Below, piece after piece: positions 8,190 through 15,227 of a DNA stretch of 64,000 nucleotides. The first letter of the stretch is position 1. Every line of letters begins with the position of its first letter. Source of the stretch: Streptomyces odontomachi (GTDB lineage: Bacteria; Actinomycetota; Actinomycetes; Streptomycetales; Streptomycetaceae); assembly GCF_024435355.1 (NCBI RefSeq), contig NZ_JAMJWG010000015.1, forward strand, positions 1 to 64,000, written 5' to 3'. The position numbers were made by a program, and so were the translations under genes. The notes beneath the pieces are model-generated. The model did not search any database. It had not been told where the DNA came from and saw only the letters and a program-made list of their open reading frames with translations.

Positions 8190-8613
8190 ACACGTCAGGC
8201 CCTCGGTCCTGTTCGTCTGCGTGCACAACGCCGGACGCTCCCAGATGGCTGCCGCCTTCCTCACCCACCTCGCAGGTGACCGCATTGAGGTGCGCTCGGC
8301 CGGCTCCACACCCGTCGACGCTGTGAATCCGGTCGTGGTTGAGGCCATGCAGGAGAAGGGCATCGACATCTCCACCGAGGTCCCCAAGGCCCTCACCACC
8401 GACGCGGTCCAGTCCTCCGACGTCGTGATCACCATGGGCTGCGGCGACACCTGCCCCGTCTTCCCCGCCAAGCGCTACCTCGACTGGGACCTCCCCGACC
8501 CGGCCGGGCAGAGCGTGGAAGCGATCCGGCCGATCCGCGACGAGATCGAGCGACGCGTCCGCGGCCTTCTCGAAGGTCTCGACGGTGGGTTCGACGTAGC
8601 GGCCTGCGAGTGA
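8182..8613 (+). CDS. arsC: Arsenate reductase, low-molecular-weight phosphatase type
   Basis: A 143-residue protein of the LMW protein-tyrosine-phosphatase fold that reduces As(V) to As(III) for export by ACR3. The P-loop CVHNAGRS (residues 13-20) carries the nucleophilic Cys13. A second region GCGDTCPVFP (about 93-102) supplies further cysteines that could act in the thiol cascade, and DWDLPDP (about 108-114) holds the general acid. Its electron donor (thioredoxin or mycothiol) cannot be told from sequence. It overlaps the ACR3 gene by 8 bases and ends the operon. Confidence 0.94.
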   Translation: MSEHVRPSVLFVCVHNAGRSQMAAAFLTHLAGDRIEVRSAGSTPVDAVNPVVVEAMQEKGIDISTEVPKALTTDAVQSSDVVITMGCGDTCPVFPAKRYLDWDLPDPAGQSVEAIRPIRDEIERRVRGLLEGLDGGFDVAACE

Positions 8614-8686
8614 GCGCCACTGCGACCGCCGCGGGCCATTTGCTCGCCTTGACCCTCACGCAACGTGAGGCTGGAGGGTAGGGCGC

Positions 8687-9268
8687 ATGAGCGACGACTA
8701 TTACGACGCGTTTGAGATGAGTCCCGTGCCTGCTCCCGGGCCGGATGCCGTTCCGCCGGAGCCGTTTCGTGGCATCTACGGGATGCCCGCGTTCGTGACG
8801 ATCGCCACGAGCGATCTCGCGGCGTCGGTGGACTTCTGGACGCGTGGGCTCGGGTTCTTCGAGTTGTTCAGGATTCCCGGGCAGGTTGTGCATCTGCGTC
8901 GGTGGGCGTTCCAGGACGTACTTCTCGTCCCGGCGGCGAGCGTTCCGGAGCAGGCACCGGTGCCGGCGATCAGCTTCAGTTTTGCGTGCGTGCTCAGCCA
9001 GGTCGACTCTCTTGTAGAGGCCTGTCGTGCGGTGCGCCCGAATTCCGTCGAGGGGCCACGGGACACTCCCTGGAACACGCGCGACGTGACGGTGACCACT
9101 CCCGAGAAGGCACGGATCGTCTTCACCGCGGCGAAGCCCTTTGATCCGGCGAGTGAGGAGGCGCGGAACCTTGCCGCCGTCGGGATCACCGCACCGGGCG
9201 TCGGCCGCGGCGGCAATGACGACCATGGCGGCAATGACGACCACGGCGACAATGGCGGGCATGCATGA
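8687..9268 (+). CDS. VOC (glyoxalase/bleomycin-resistance fold) protein with Asp/His-rich tail
   Basis: A 193-residue VOC-superfamily protein. A lead of about 35 residues precedes the FVTIATSDLAASVDFWTRGLGF motif that marks the first beta-alpha-beta unit. The second unit spans about residues 95-155. The substrate is unknown; members include antibiotic-sequestering proteins and dioxygenases. The C-terminus is a G/N/D/H repeat (GNDDHGGNDDHGDNGGHA) encoded by an 18-bp tandem repeat, which could bind metal or may simply be the product of the repeat. The ATG at 8687 has GGAGGGTAGG upstream. The 3' end overlaps the start of the MerR gene, so the two are probably co-expressed. Confidence 0.8.
   Translation: MSDDYYDAFEMSPVPAPGPDAVPPEPFRGIYGMPAFVTIATSDLAASVDFWTRGLGFFELFRIPGQVVHLRRWAFQDVLLVPAASVPEQAPVPAISFSFACVLSQVDSLVEACRAVRPNSVEGPRDTPWNTRDVTVTTPEKARIVFTAAKPFDPASEEARNLAAVGITAPGVGRGGNDDHGGNDDHGDNGGHA
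9209..9262 (+). repeat. 18-bp tandem repeat spanning the VOC/merR junction
   Basis: Three copies of an 18-base unit (first GGCGGCAATGACGACCAT) run from 9209 to 9262. The third is degenerate. In the VOC frame they encode the G/N/D/H tail. In the overlapping MerR frame each copy offers ATG codons, which makes the MerR start ambiguous. Confidence 0.85.
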
Positions 9269-10064
9269 TGCCACTGACGCTGATGGCCTGACCGTCGGTC
9301 AGGTCTCGGCGCGGCTGGGCGTGACCGTCCGCGCGTTGCACCACTGGGATGAGATCGGGCTGGCGCGGCCGTCGCTGCGCACGGCTGGCGGATACCGGCT
9401 CTACACCGCCAGCGATCTGGAACGGCTGCATCGCATCGTCGTCTACCGTGAGATCGACCTCGGGCTGGACAGGGTTCGGGCCATCCTGGATGACTCGACC
9501 GCAGACGCGGTCGGTGCCTTGCGCGCGCAGCGCGCCCAGGTCGCCGAGCGGATCGAGCGCCTCCAGCAGCTCAGCGCCGGACTGGACCGGATGATCGACG
9601 CCCACGAGCGTGGCCTGCTGCTGACCGTCGAGCAGCAGGCCACGATCTTCGGCCCCGAGTGGAACCCGGACTGGCCCGCCCAAGCCCGTCAGCGTTACGG
9701 AGACACGACGCAATGGCGGCAGTACGCCGAACGCTCGGCCTCCCGCGGTCCGGAGGAATGGCAGGCCATCGCCGACGCCGTCGCCGGCCTCGAACGCGCC
9801 CTCGGGGATGCGATGGACGCCGGCGTCACACCCGGTGGTCCAGAGGCGAATCAACTCGTCGAGAAACACCGCGAAGTCTTTGCCTCGTACTTTCCCCTCA
9901 CCCGGCAGATGCAGGTCTGTCTCGGCCGCATGTACGAGGCGGATCCTGGATTTGCCGCCCACTACGACGGCGTCCGCGCCGGCCTTGCCACGTGGTTCCG
10001 TCGCATCATCGACGCCAGCGCGCGCGCCCACGGCATCGACCCCGACACCGCGACGTGGCAGTAG
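9261..10064 (+). CDS. MerR-family regulator with TipAS-type ligand-binding domain
   Basis: A 267-residue transcription regulator. The N-terminal MerR winged helix is clear (LTVGQVSARLGVTVRALHHW followed by DEIGLARPS, about residues 9-37). A coiled-coil dimerisation helix follows (about 80-120). The C-terminal domain resembles TipAS, the region of TipA that captures thiopeptides and other multidrug ligands, including GPEWNPDWP and the helix ending AHGIDPDTATW. Such proteins activate their own promoter on ligand binding. The start is uncertain because in-frame ATG codons lie at 9252 and 9261 and in the repeat upstream; I took 9261. It overlaps the preceding VOC gene by 8 bases, so the VOC protein may handle a ligand sensed by this regulator. 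Confidence 0.85.
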   Translation: MHDATDADGLTVGQVSARLGVTVRALHHWDEIGLARPSLRTAGGYRLYTASDLERLHRIVVYREIDLGLDRVRAILDDSTADAVGALRAQRAQVAERIERLQQLSAGLDRMIDAHERGLLLTVEQQATIFGPEWNPDWPAQARQRYGDTTQWRQYAERSASRGPEEWQAIADAVAGLERALGDAMDAGVTPGGPEANQLVEKHREVFASYFPLTRQMQVCLGRMYEADPGFAAHYDGVRAGLATWFRRIIDASARAHGIDPDTATWQ

Positions 10065-10133
10065 GGGGCGGGCGGGTCGGAAGCCTGCTCCCGTGGGGCA
10101 ATTGAGCAGGCCAGCCCCTGCTATGGTGCGCCG

Positions 10134-10568
10134 ATGTCATCGATCAGACAGGTCCAAATCACCTTCGACTGCGCAGAACCTGAGCGCGTCGCCCGTTTCT
10201 GGTGCGAGGTGTTGGGGTACGTCGTACCGCCGCCACCGGACGGGTTCGCCACCTGGGACGATTACGACCGCTCCTTGCCGCCCGAGCGGCAGGGAGCAGC
10301 GTTCGCCTGCTGTGATCCCTCGGGCGTGGGCCCGCGGCTGTTCTTTCAGCGCGTTCCCGAAGGCAAGGTCGTCAAGAATCGGGTGCACCTCGACGTGCGG
10401 GTCGGCACCGGACTCGTGGGTGAAGAGCGCCTCGCCGCGCTCGAAGCCGAGTGCGCGCGACTGATCGCGCTCGGTGCGGTACGCGAGCGCGTGCTGCTTG
10501 CCGATGAGTACAACGAGTCGTGCATCGGGATGAAGGACATCGAGGGCAACGAGTTCTGTCTCGACTGA
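10134..10568 (+). CDS. VOC-family (glyoxalase-like) protein
   Basis: A 144-residue VOC protein of the glyoxalase-like type common in actinomycetes. It contains QITFDCAEPERVARFWCEVLGY at the N-terminus, a central RLFFQRVPEGKVVKNRVHLDVRV stretch and the C-terminal MKDIEGNEFCLD motif that carries the usual metal-ligand Glu. The catalysed reaction is unknown. It lies 69 bases after the MerR gene and may belong to the same transcription unit. It is the third VOC gene within 4.4 kb. Confidence 0.8.
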   Translation: MSSIRQVQITFDCAEPERVARFWCEVLGYVVPPPPDGFATWDDYDRSLPPERQGAAFACCDPSGVGPRLFFQRVPEGKVVKNRVHLDVRVGTGLVGEERLAALEAECARLIALGAVRERVLLADEYNESCIGMKDIEGNEFCLD

Positions 10569-10787
10569 GCGTCCTTCGGGACGGCGAGGCCCGTCGCGTT
10601 CGGCGCGGTCACAAGCCTTGGAAACTCCCCTTGAATTCGGTGGCTTCACTCCTCTTGCGAAGGTATTCGTAACCTCCCTCGCAGCCTTTGGAGCCGGAAA
10701 GTTCCGGTGCTACGTTCTGGGCGCCGGGATTTCCCGGGTTCGTTCCCGGGCCATCAATTGCCCTTTGCCCGGCAGATCGGAGTTCCC

Positions 10788-11396
10788 ATGACCGTGCCAC
10801 GTCGACGGGGCCTTGTGGCTGCTGCCGTCGGGCTGGCGGTACTGAGCATGGCCGCGTCGGGCTGTAGCTCCTCGTCGAAGCCTGACTCGGCGCCGACGGC
10901 GGATGCCCACTCGACGGCGGACGCGCACTCGACGGCGCGGGATTCCGGCAAGGCACCAAGCACGCCCGCCGACAAGGGGATCACCTGTACCGCCGAGCCG
11001 TCGTCGGCGGCCGGGCCGGACCAGGTGGCGCAGTGTTTCTACGCCGCGTCGTTGAAGGGGAACTTCAAGCGAGCCAACCTGTACGCGTTCGACCCCGAAG
11101 TGTCGGACAACTACCCGGCGCTGGCCGCACTACAGACCGCACCCCCCTCCTCCCGGCAAGCCCGCTTCGCCGGCTGCACACCGGTGAGCAAGGTTCCCGG
11201 CCTGGTCACGACCGCGGACAGCGCCCCGCACCGGTGCGACTTCCCCTACCCCGGCAAGACCGGCCATGATCGGGTCGACGTCTACACCTTCAGACGCCTC
11301 GGTGGCGGGAACCTGGTGTGCGCGACCGGCTTCGACGGCAAGCCCGTGCCCGGCCGGGAGACGCTGCCCGACGTGGACAACGACCAGACCGGATGA
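10788..11396 (+). CDS. Secreted lipoprotein of unknown function
   Basis: A 202-residue protein with a classical lipoprotein signal: basic MTVPRRR, hydrophobic core, and lipobox ASGC with the lipidated Cys at about residue 25. A linker rich in S, T, A and D follows, with the repeat AHSTADAHSTA. Then comes a folded domain (about 65-202) with six cysteines that may form disulphides outside the cell. I do not recognise the family. The ATG at 10788 has GGAG about 6 bases upstream, and a longer frame upstream would spoil the signal peptide. The stop codon lies inside a 17-bp tandem repeat shared with the next gene. Confidence 0.75.
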   Translation: MTVPRRRGLVAAAVGLAVLSMAASGCSSSSKPDSAPTADAHSTADAHSTARDSGKAPSTPADKGITCTAEPSSAAGPDQVAQCFYAASLKGNFKRANLYAFDPEVSDNYPALAALQTAPPSSRQARFAGCTPVSKVPGLVTTADSAPHRCDFPYPGKTGHDRVDVYTFRRLGGGNLVCATGFDGKPVPGRETLPDVDNDQTG

Positions 11397-11437
11397 GCTA
11401 CCGGACCGGATGAGCTACCGGACCGGATGAGATACCA
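11387..11437 (+). repeat. 17-bp tandem repeat bridging two genes
   Basis: Three copies of GACCGGATGAGCTACCG start at 11387, 11404 and 11421 (the third is slightly changed). Copy 1 contains the stop codon of the lipoprotein gene. Copy 3 supplies the ATG (11427) of the next gene. Confidence 0.9.
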
Positions 11438-11915
11438 GGACCGCGTCCGCGCACATGTCGCCGAACTCCGTTCCACGCCTGAGGTCGTCATGCCCACCTG
11501 CGAGGTCGGATCGGGCCCGCCCAAGGGGCTCTCGGCCGACGACGCCGTGCTGATCGGCTCTGCCTGGGGGAGTGACGCCGTCGAAGGTGTCCGGGACTAC
11601 CTGCTCGGCACCGAGCGCATTCACGTCGCATGGCACAGCGATGACCATTATCTCTACGGGGAGTTCGCGCTCAACGATCTTCGGAAGTGTATATCCGACT
11701 TCGGTCTGCCTTATGCAGATGAACGGCTGTCCGCAGCGAAACAGGAGATTATGGAGTGGGAGTTGAAGACGTTGGAGGAGGCACCCGGATCCGGGCGTCT
11801 CACCGCGTTGCGCGTGCCTTTCGGTGCGCAGCGGAGCGACCTGCAAGAACGTTATGAGGCTCGCTGTTCCGGGTTCCCGGGGTTTCGTCGCCATAAGGGT
11901 CCGTGGTCGGTATAA
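11427..11915 (+). CDS. Hypothetical protein, 162 aa
   Basis: A 162-residue soluble protein without recognised domains. The middle (about residues 60-120) has alternating aromatic and acidic residues (DDHYLYGEFALNDLRKC) suggesting a mixed alpha/beta fold. Three cysteines are scattered. Its codon use is less GC-biased than its neighbours (ATTATCTC, TATATCC and similar stretches), which would fit foreign origin or weak selection. Its start codon lies within the third copy of the 17-bp repeat and no good ribosome binding site is visible, so the start is uncertain. An in-frame ATG lies 21 codons downstream (at 11490). Confidence 0.55.
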   Translation: MRYQDRVRAHVAELRSTPEVVMPTCEVGSGPPKGLSADDAVLIGSAWGSDAVEGVRDYLLGTERIHVAWHSDDHYLYGEFALNDLRKCISDFGLPYADERLSAAKQEIMEWELKTLEEAPGSGRLTALRVPFGAQRSDLQERYEARCSGFPGFRRHKGPWSV

Positions 11916-12064
11916 GGGTCCGTGGTCGGTTCGGTCGTAGCCGCGAAGGGGTTGCCGTACGTGATGTCATCGTCGCGTCACGTTGATCCGGCAGGTCCGG
12001 ACGTCCGAGTTGCGGTGTTCGACGGACCGTGCGTCCATGGGCGGAGGGAGACGGAAGGGCGGCC

Positions 12065-12898
12065 ATGGTGTCCGGTGCTGCACTGCCGAAACTCGGTTCC
12101 GGGTTCGGCTACCGACCGCAGTGGGCACCCGAGCTTCGCCGTCGGCCCGAAGCGAGCGACTGGGTCGAGTGGATCATCGAGAGCTGTCTCGACATCCCCG
12201 ACGACCTGCTGCGCGATGTCCGGTCCCTGCGACGCGGCGTCCAGGTGGTTCCGCACAGCGTGGAACCACCCATCGCCGAGCCGGGGAGCGTGGACCGCAC
12301 CCAGTTGCGGGCCTGCGCGGGGTTGGTGTCCGACATGGCGGCGCCCTGGTTGAGCGGCCATCTGCACTTCACCGACGACGCCAGGGCGGCCGCCGCTGAC
12401 CCGGAGCGGATGCGGAGCCTCGCCTGCGGCCTGGGACGGCGGGCGGCCCAGGTCCAGCGCGCGGTCGGGGTGCCCTTCCTTCTCGAGAATCTCACCTACG
12501 CGGTCGGGGCCGTGCCGCAGTTCGTCACCGAGGTGCTGGAGCACTGCGACTGCGGCCTGATGGTGAACCTCGGCCTGCTGTCGCGCGCCGCGGACGAGAG
12601 CGGATTCGAGCCGATGGAGTTCCTCGCCGCCGTTCCCCTGGAGCGGATGGCCGAGGTGCATCTGAGTGCGGGCGTGGCGCAGCCCGGTACCGCGATCCAC
12701 CGTCACCCGGGGTCCGTCACCGATCATGTGTGGGAGCTGCTCGAAGAGCTGACGTCGCTGGTCAGCCTGCCCGCGACGGTGGTGGAACGTGACCCCCACC
12801 GGCCCGGCGATCTGTCCGAGGCACTGTCCGACGTCTCCCGTGCCCGCCGCGTGCTGGCAGCTGCGGGTGACGATCGCGAAAGTCGCATGAGGGCGTGA
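12065..12898 (+). CDS. DUF692/MNIO-type putative multinuclear iron enzyme
   Basis: A 277-residue TIM-barrel-like protein that I assign to the DUF692 family, now called MNIO (multinuclear non-haem iron-dependent oxidative enzymes; known members are MbnB, TglH and ChrH, which modify peptides). Supporting motifs in family order are PHSVEPP (His64), LSGHLHFT (His99), LLENLTYAV (Glu141), GLMVNLGLLS (Asn168), AEVHLSAG (His199), IHRHPGSVTDHVW (His212/214) and VVERDPHRP (Glu241/Asp243). These correspond to the usual metal ligands, though the usual Asp before the Asn of the LDxNN-like motif is Val and the usual DxH is IHRH. ATG at 12065 has GGAAGG upstream. No typical partner protein or precursor peptide was recognised next to it. 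Confidence 0.7.
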   Translation: MVSGAALPKLGSGFGYRPQWAPELRRRPEASDWVEWIIESCLDIPDDLLRDVRSLRRGVQVVPHSVEPPIAEPGSVDRTQLRACAGLVSDMAAPWLSGHLHFTDDARAAAADPERMRSLACGLGRRAAQVQRAVGVPFLLENLTYAVGAVPQFVTEVLEHCDCGLMVNLGLLSRAADESGFEPMEFLAAVPLERMAEVHLSAGVAQPGTAIHRHPGSVTDHVWELLEELTSLVSLPATVVERDPHRPGDLSEALSDVSRARRVLAAAGDDRESRMRA

Positions 12899-13050
12899 TG
12901 AGTGCGCGACGGCGTGATGAGTGCATGAGTGCATGAGTGCATGAGGGCGTGATGAGCGCGCGACGGCGTGATGAGTGCATGAGTGCATGAGTGCATGAGG
13001 GCGTGATGAGCGCGCGACGGCGTGATGAGTGCATGAGGGGGCATGAACTG
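12886..13050 (+). repeat. 54-bp tandem repeat with nested GAGTGCAT microrepeats
   Basis: A 54-base unit is repeated about 2.7 times (landmarks GCGCGACGGCGTGATGAG at about 12904, 12958 and 13012). Inside each unit, GAGTGCAT or GCATGAGT occurs up to three times. The array begins at the last codons of the MNIO gene and ends just before the Nudix gene. Because 54 is a multiple of three and the unit lacks stops in minus-strand frames, it creates spurious repetitive minus-strand ORFs. Confidence 0.9.
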
Positions 13051-13080
13051 GGCGGGTTAGGGTCTGCCGGGAGGTGGGGG

Positions 13081-13551
13081 ATGAGTTTTCGCCTGGCGGC
13101 CTACGCCGTGTGCATCGAGGACGGGCGGGTGCTGCTCGCCCGTCACGTGTCACCGCAGTCCGTGTCCACCTGGACTCTTCCGGGTGGCAAGGTCGAGCAT
13201 GCGGAGGATCCGTTCGACGCGGTGATCCGGGAGGTCGCCGAGGAGACCGGCTGCGATGCGCAGGTCGAACGCCTGCTGGGCGTGGATTCGAGGCTGATCC
13301 CTGCGGCGGACCGGCTGCCCGGCCTGCCCGACCACCAGAACGTCGGCATCTTCTACCGGGTCCGCATCACCGGCGGCCGACTCCGGCCCGAGCCGAACGG
13401 CGAGACCGCCGAGTCGGTCTGGACCCCGATCCCCGAGGTCACCTGCGTGCGCCGGTCGTCCCTGGTCGACATCGGGCTCGCCCTGGCGCAGACCGTTCCA
13501 CCGACCGGGCACGTCGCTCCCGTCCCGGTCGGCGGCCTGATCCAGCACTGA
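13081..13551 (+). CDS. Nudix hydrolase
   Basis: A 156-residue protein with a complete Nudix box at about residues 38-60: GG, KVEHAED, then REVAEETG, matching Gx5Ex7REUxEExGU. Nudix enzymes cleave nucleoside diphosphates linked to another moiety, using Mg2+ held by the Glu residues. The closest general type is MutT/ADP-ribose-like; the substrate is not determinable here. ATG at 13081 is chosen because GGGAGGTGGGGG directly precedes it; longer frames would start in the tandem repeat. It follows the MNIO gene after the 54-bp repeat. Confidence 0.88.
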   Translation: MSFRLAAYAVCIEDGRVLLARHVSPQSVSTWTLPGGKVEHAEDPFDAVIREVAEETGCDAQVERLLGVDSRLIPAADRLPGLPDHQNVGIFYRVRITGGRLRPEPNGETAESVWTPIPEVTCVRRSSLVDIGLALAQTVPPTGHVAPVPVGGLIQH

Positions 13552-13554
13552 GGC

Positions 13555-13680
13555 CGCCCGTCACCGAGCCACCCGTCACCGAGCCACCCGTAACCGAGAG
13601 GCCGGCCCACCGGCTGACCCGCCCACCGGCTCACCGGCTGACCCGCTCACCGGCCCACAAGCTGACCTGCTCATGTAACG
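13555..13680. repeat. Intergenic low-complexity repeats (ACCGAGCC and ACCGGCTGACC types)
   Basis: Three CCGTCACCGAGCCAC-like copies are followed by four CACCGGCT(GACC)-like copies between the Nudix gene and the ECF sigma gene. No gene or clear hairpin was seen in 13552-13820, apart from GGAGAAGGAAG-type purine tracts leading to the ECF start. Confidence 0.75.
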
Positions 13681-13820
13681 CCCGCCCCATCCCGTGCCAA
13701 GTACCGGTGAACGGCAGGTGCAGCGGCGGCGCCGCGCGGGGACGCATGGCTCTCCGGACGAAGCCGGTGCGCGCACCCGATGGCGCGGAGATGTAGGGAG
13801 AAGGAAGTGAAGGGGACTCG

Positions 13821-14411
13821 ATGACACCCAAGCCAAGAGGTCGTGGCGGGCCGGCCGAGGCGGCGCGGGACCCGCACGTCTTCGAGGAGTTCTACCGGCG
13901 CCATCTGGACGGCGTCACCCGGTTCGTGGCGCGACGCGTCAGCGATCCGCACACCGTGGCCGACATCACCGCCGAGATATTCCTCGCGGTGATCGACTCG
14001 GCGCACACCTACCGCCCGGGGCGCGGCAGCGAGACCGCCTGGCTGTACGGCATCGCTCGCAACCTCGTCTCGGCGGAGTACCGCCGTACCACCCGCCACG
14101 CCGAACTGGGGGCACGGATCGCCGGTCGTCGGCTGCTCGACGAGGACGACATCACCCGGCTCGAGGAGAAGCTGGACGCGGAGCGCACGAGCCGGGACGC
14201 CCTGGCGGCGCTCGCCGCACTGCCGGCGGGGGAGCGGGCGGTGTTCGAACTCGTGGCCGTCGACCAGTTGACGGTGGCGGAGGCCGCCGCTGCCCTGAAG
14301 ATCCGGCAGGTGACAGCCCGGGTGCGACTGCACCGGGCCCGCAAGGCGCTGCGCGCCGCAACCCAGGAACCGGAGTCGGCTCAGTTCACTTACGCAGGAG
14401 GCAAGGCATGA
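13821..14411 (+). CDS. ECF-family RNA polymerase sigma factor
   Basis: A 196-residue extracytoplasmic-function sigma factor. Region 2 covers about residues 20-90 (FEEFYRRHLDGVTRFVARRV, then TAWLYGIARNLVSAEYRR). Region 4 is at about 130-185 with LPAGERAVFELVAVDQLTVAEAAAAL and the recognition helix VTARVRLHRARKALR. There is no C-terminal SnoaL-type extension. The stop overlaps the ATG of the next gene by 4 bases, so the two are co-translated, and the partner is likely its anti-sigma factor or regulator. Target promoters cannot be inferred. Confidence 0.9.
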   Translation: MTPKPRGRGGPAEAARDPHVFEEFYRRHLDGVTRFVARRVSDPHTVADITAEIFLAVIDSAHTYRPGRGSETAWLYGIARNLVSAEYRRTTRHAELGARIAGRRLLDEDDITRLEEKLDAERTSRDALAALAALPAGERAVFELVAVDQLTVAEAAAALKIRQVTARVRLHRARKALRAATQEPESAQFTYAGGKA

Positions 14412-15088
14412 AGACCACGTTCGAGGACCGGCTGCTGGATGCCCTCAAGCACGAGGTCGAACGGTCGGCGGCCGAGCGTCCGGAGCCCGTGCGCCGGCGG
14501 GTCGTCACCCCCCGCCGGGCGGCGTTCGGCCTGGCGGCCTGCGCCGCTGCCGCAACGGTCGGCATCGTGGTGCCGGGCGCCCAGGGCGGCTCGACGGCGT
14601 ACGCGGTGGAGAAGCACGGGGACGGCACCGTCACCGTCACCGTCAACGACCTGACGCTGGATCGGGCACAGCAGCAGGCACTGGCCGCGAAGCTGCGTAC
14701 GGAAGGGGCGCGGGCCAGTATCCAGAATCCGGCGAAGGGCCATATGTGCGTGGAGCCGGATACGGAGGATCTCATCGGCAACAGCATCTATTCCGTCGAC
14801 CCGGAAGTGGCCGCCTATCAGAAGGCGTCGAAGGAAGCGCACAAGGGAGACCCGGAAAGCATGCATCCGTGGAGCGTCACCCTTCGTCCTGGCGACACCA
14901 TGGTCATACGGAACGTGCAGGGGTTCAAGGGTTACTCTCCGGTGACGTACTTCTACGGCACCCATGGAAAGGCCGATCCGTGCAAGCCGCTGGCCATGCA
15001 CCCGTTCAACCCACCGACCGAGACGGTCAAGCCGCATGCCAAGGGGGCCACGACGGACAAGCTGCGGCCGGAAGACGTAGACCGGTAG
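14408..15088 (+). CDS. Single-pass membrane protein, probable anti-sigma partner
   Basis: A 226-residue protein with a short charged cytoplasmic N-terminus (MKTTFEDRLLDALKHEVERS), one membrane segment at about residues 38-55 (AFGLAACAAAATVGIVVPG) and an extracytoplasmic domain with two cysteines. Its position, overlapping the ECF sigma gene by 4 bases, and its topology fit a membrane-bound partner controlling the sigma factor. No zinc-type HxxxCxxC anti-sigma motif is present. The assignment is therefore contextual. Confidence 0.7.
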   Translation: MKTTFEDRLLDALKHEVERSAAERPEPVRRRVVTPRRAAFGLAACAAAATVGIVVPGAQGGSTAYAVEKHGDGTVTVTVNDLTLDRAQQQALAAKLRTEGARASIQNPAKGHMCVEPDTEDLIGNSIYSVDPEVAAYQKASKEAHKGDPESMHPWSVTLRPGDTMVIRNVQGFKGYSPVTYFYGTHGKADPCKPLAMHPFNPPTETVKPHAKGATTDKLRPEDVDR

Positions 15089-15227
15089 ACCGGTGGACCG
15101 GTAGGCCAGTAGAACGGTAGGCCAGCTGAGGTGACCCGCGACCGGGGTGGTGCCTGTACTCACCCCGGTCGTACTCACCCCCGGTGAGTTGACATGTATG
15201 CGACTACAGTTGACAAGAGGTCCTTCC

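Noticed and set aside
12886..13050. Possible CRISPR array
   Set aside because: The repeat units are contiguous, with no unique spacers and no cas genes nearby. It is a simple tandem repeat.
12724..13153. Several minus-strand ORFs giving SRRRALITPSCTH-type repeats
   Set aside because: They arise only because the 54-bp repeat unit is a multiple of three and lacks stops. No ribosome binding site or conserved domain is visible.
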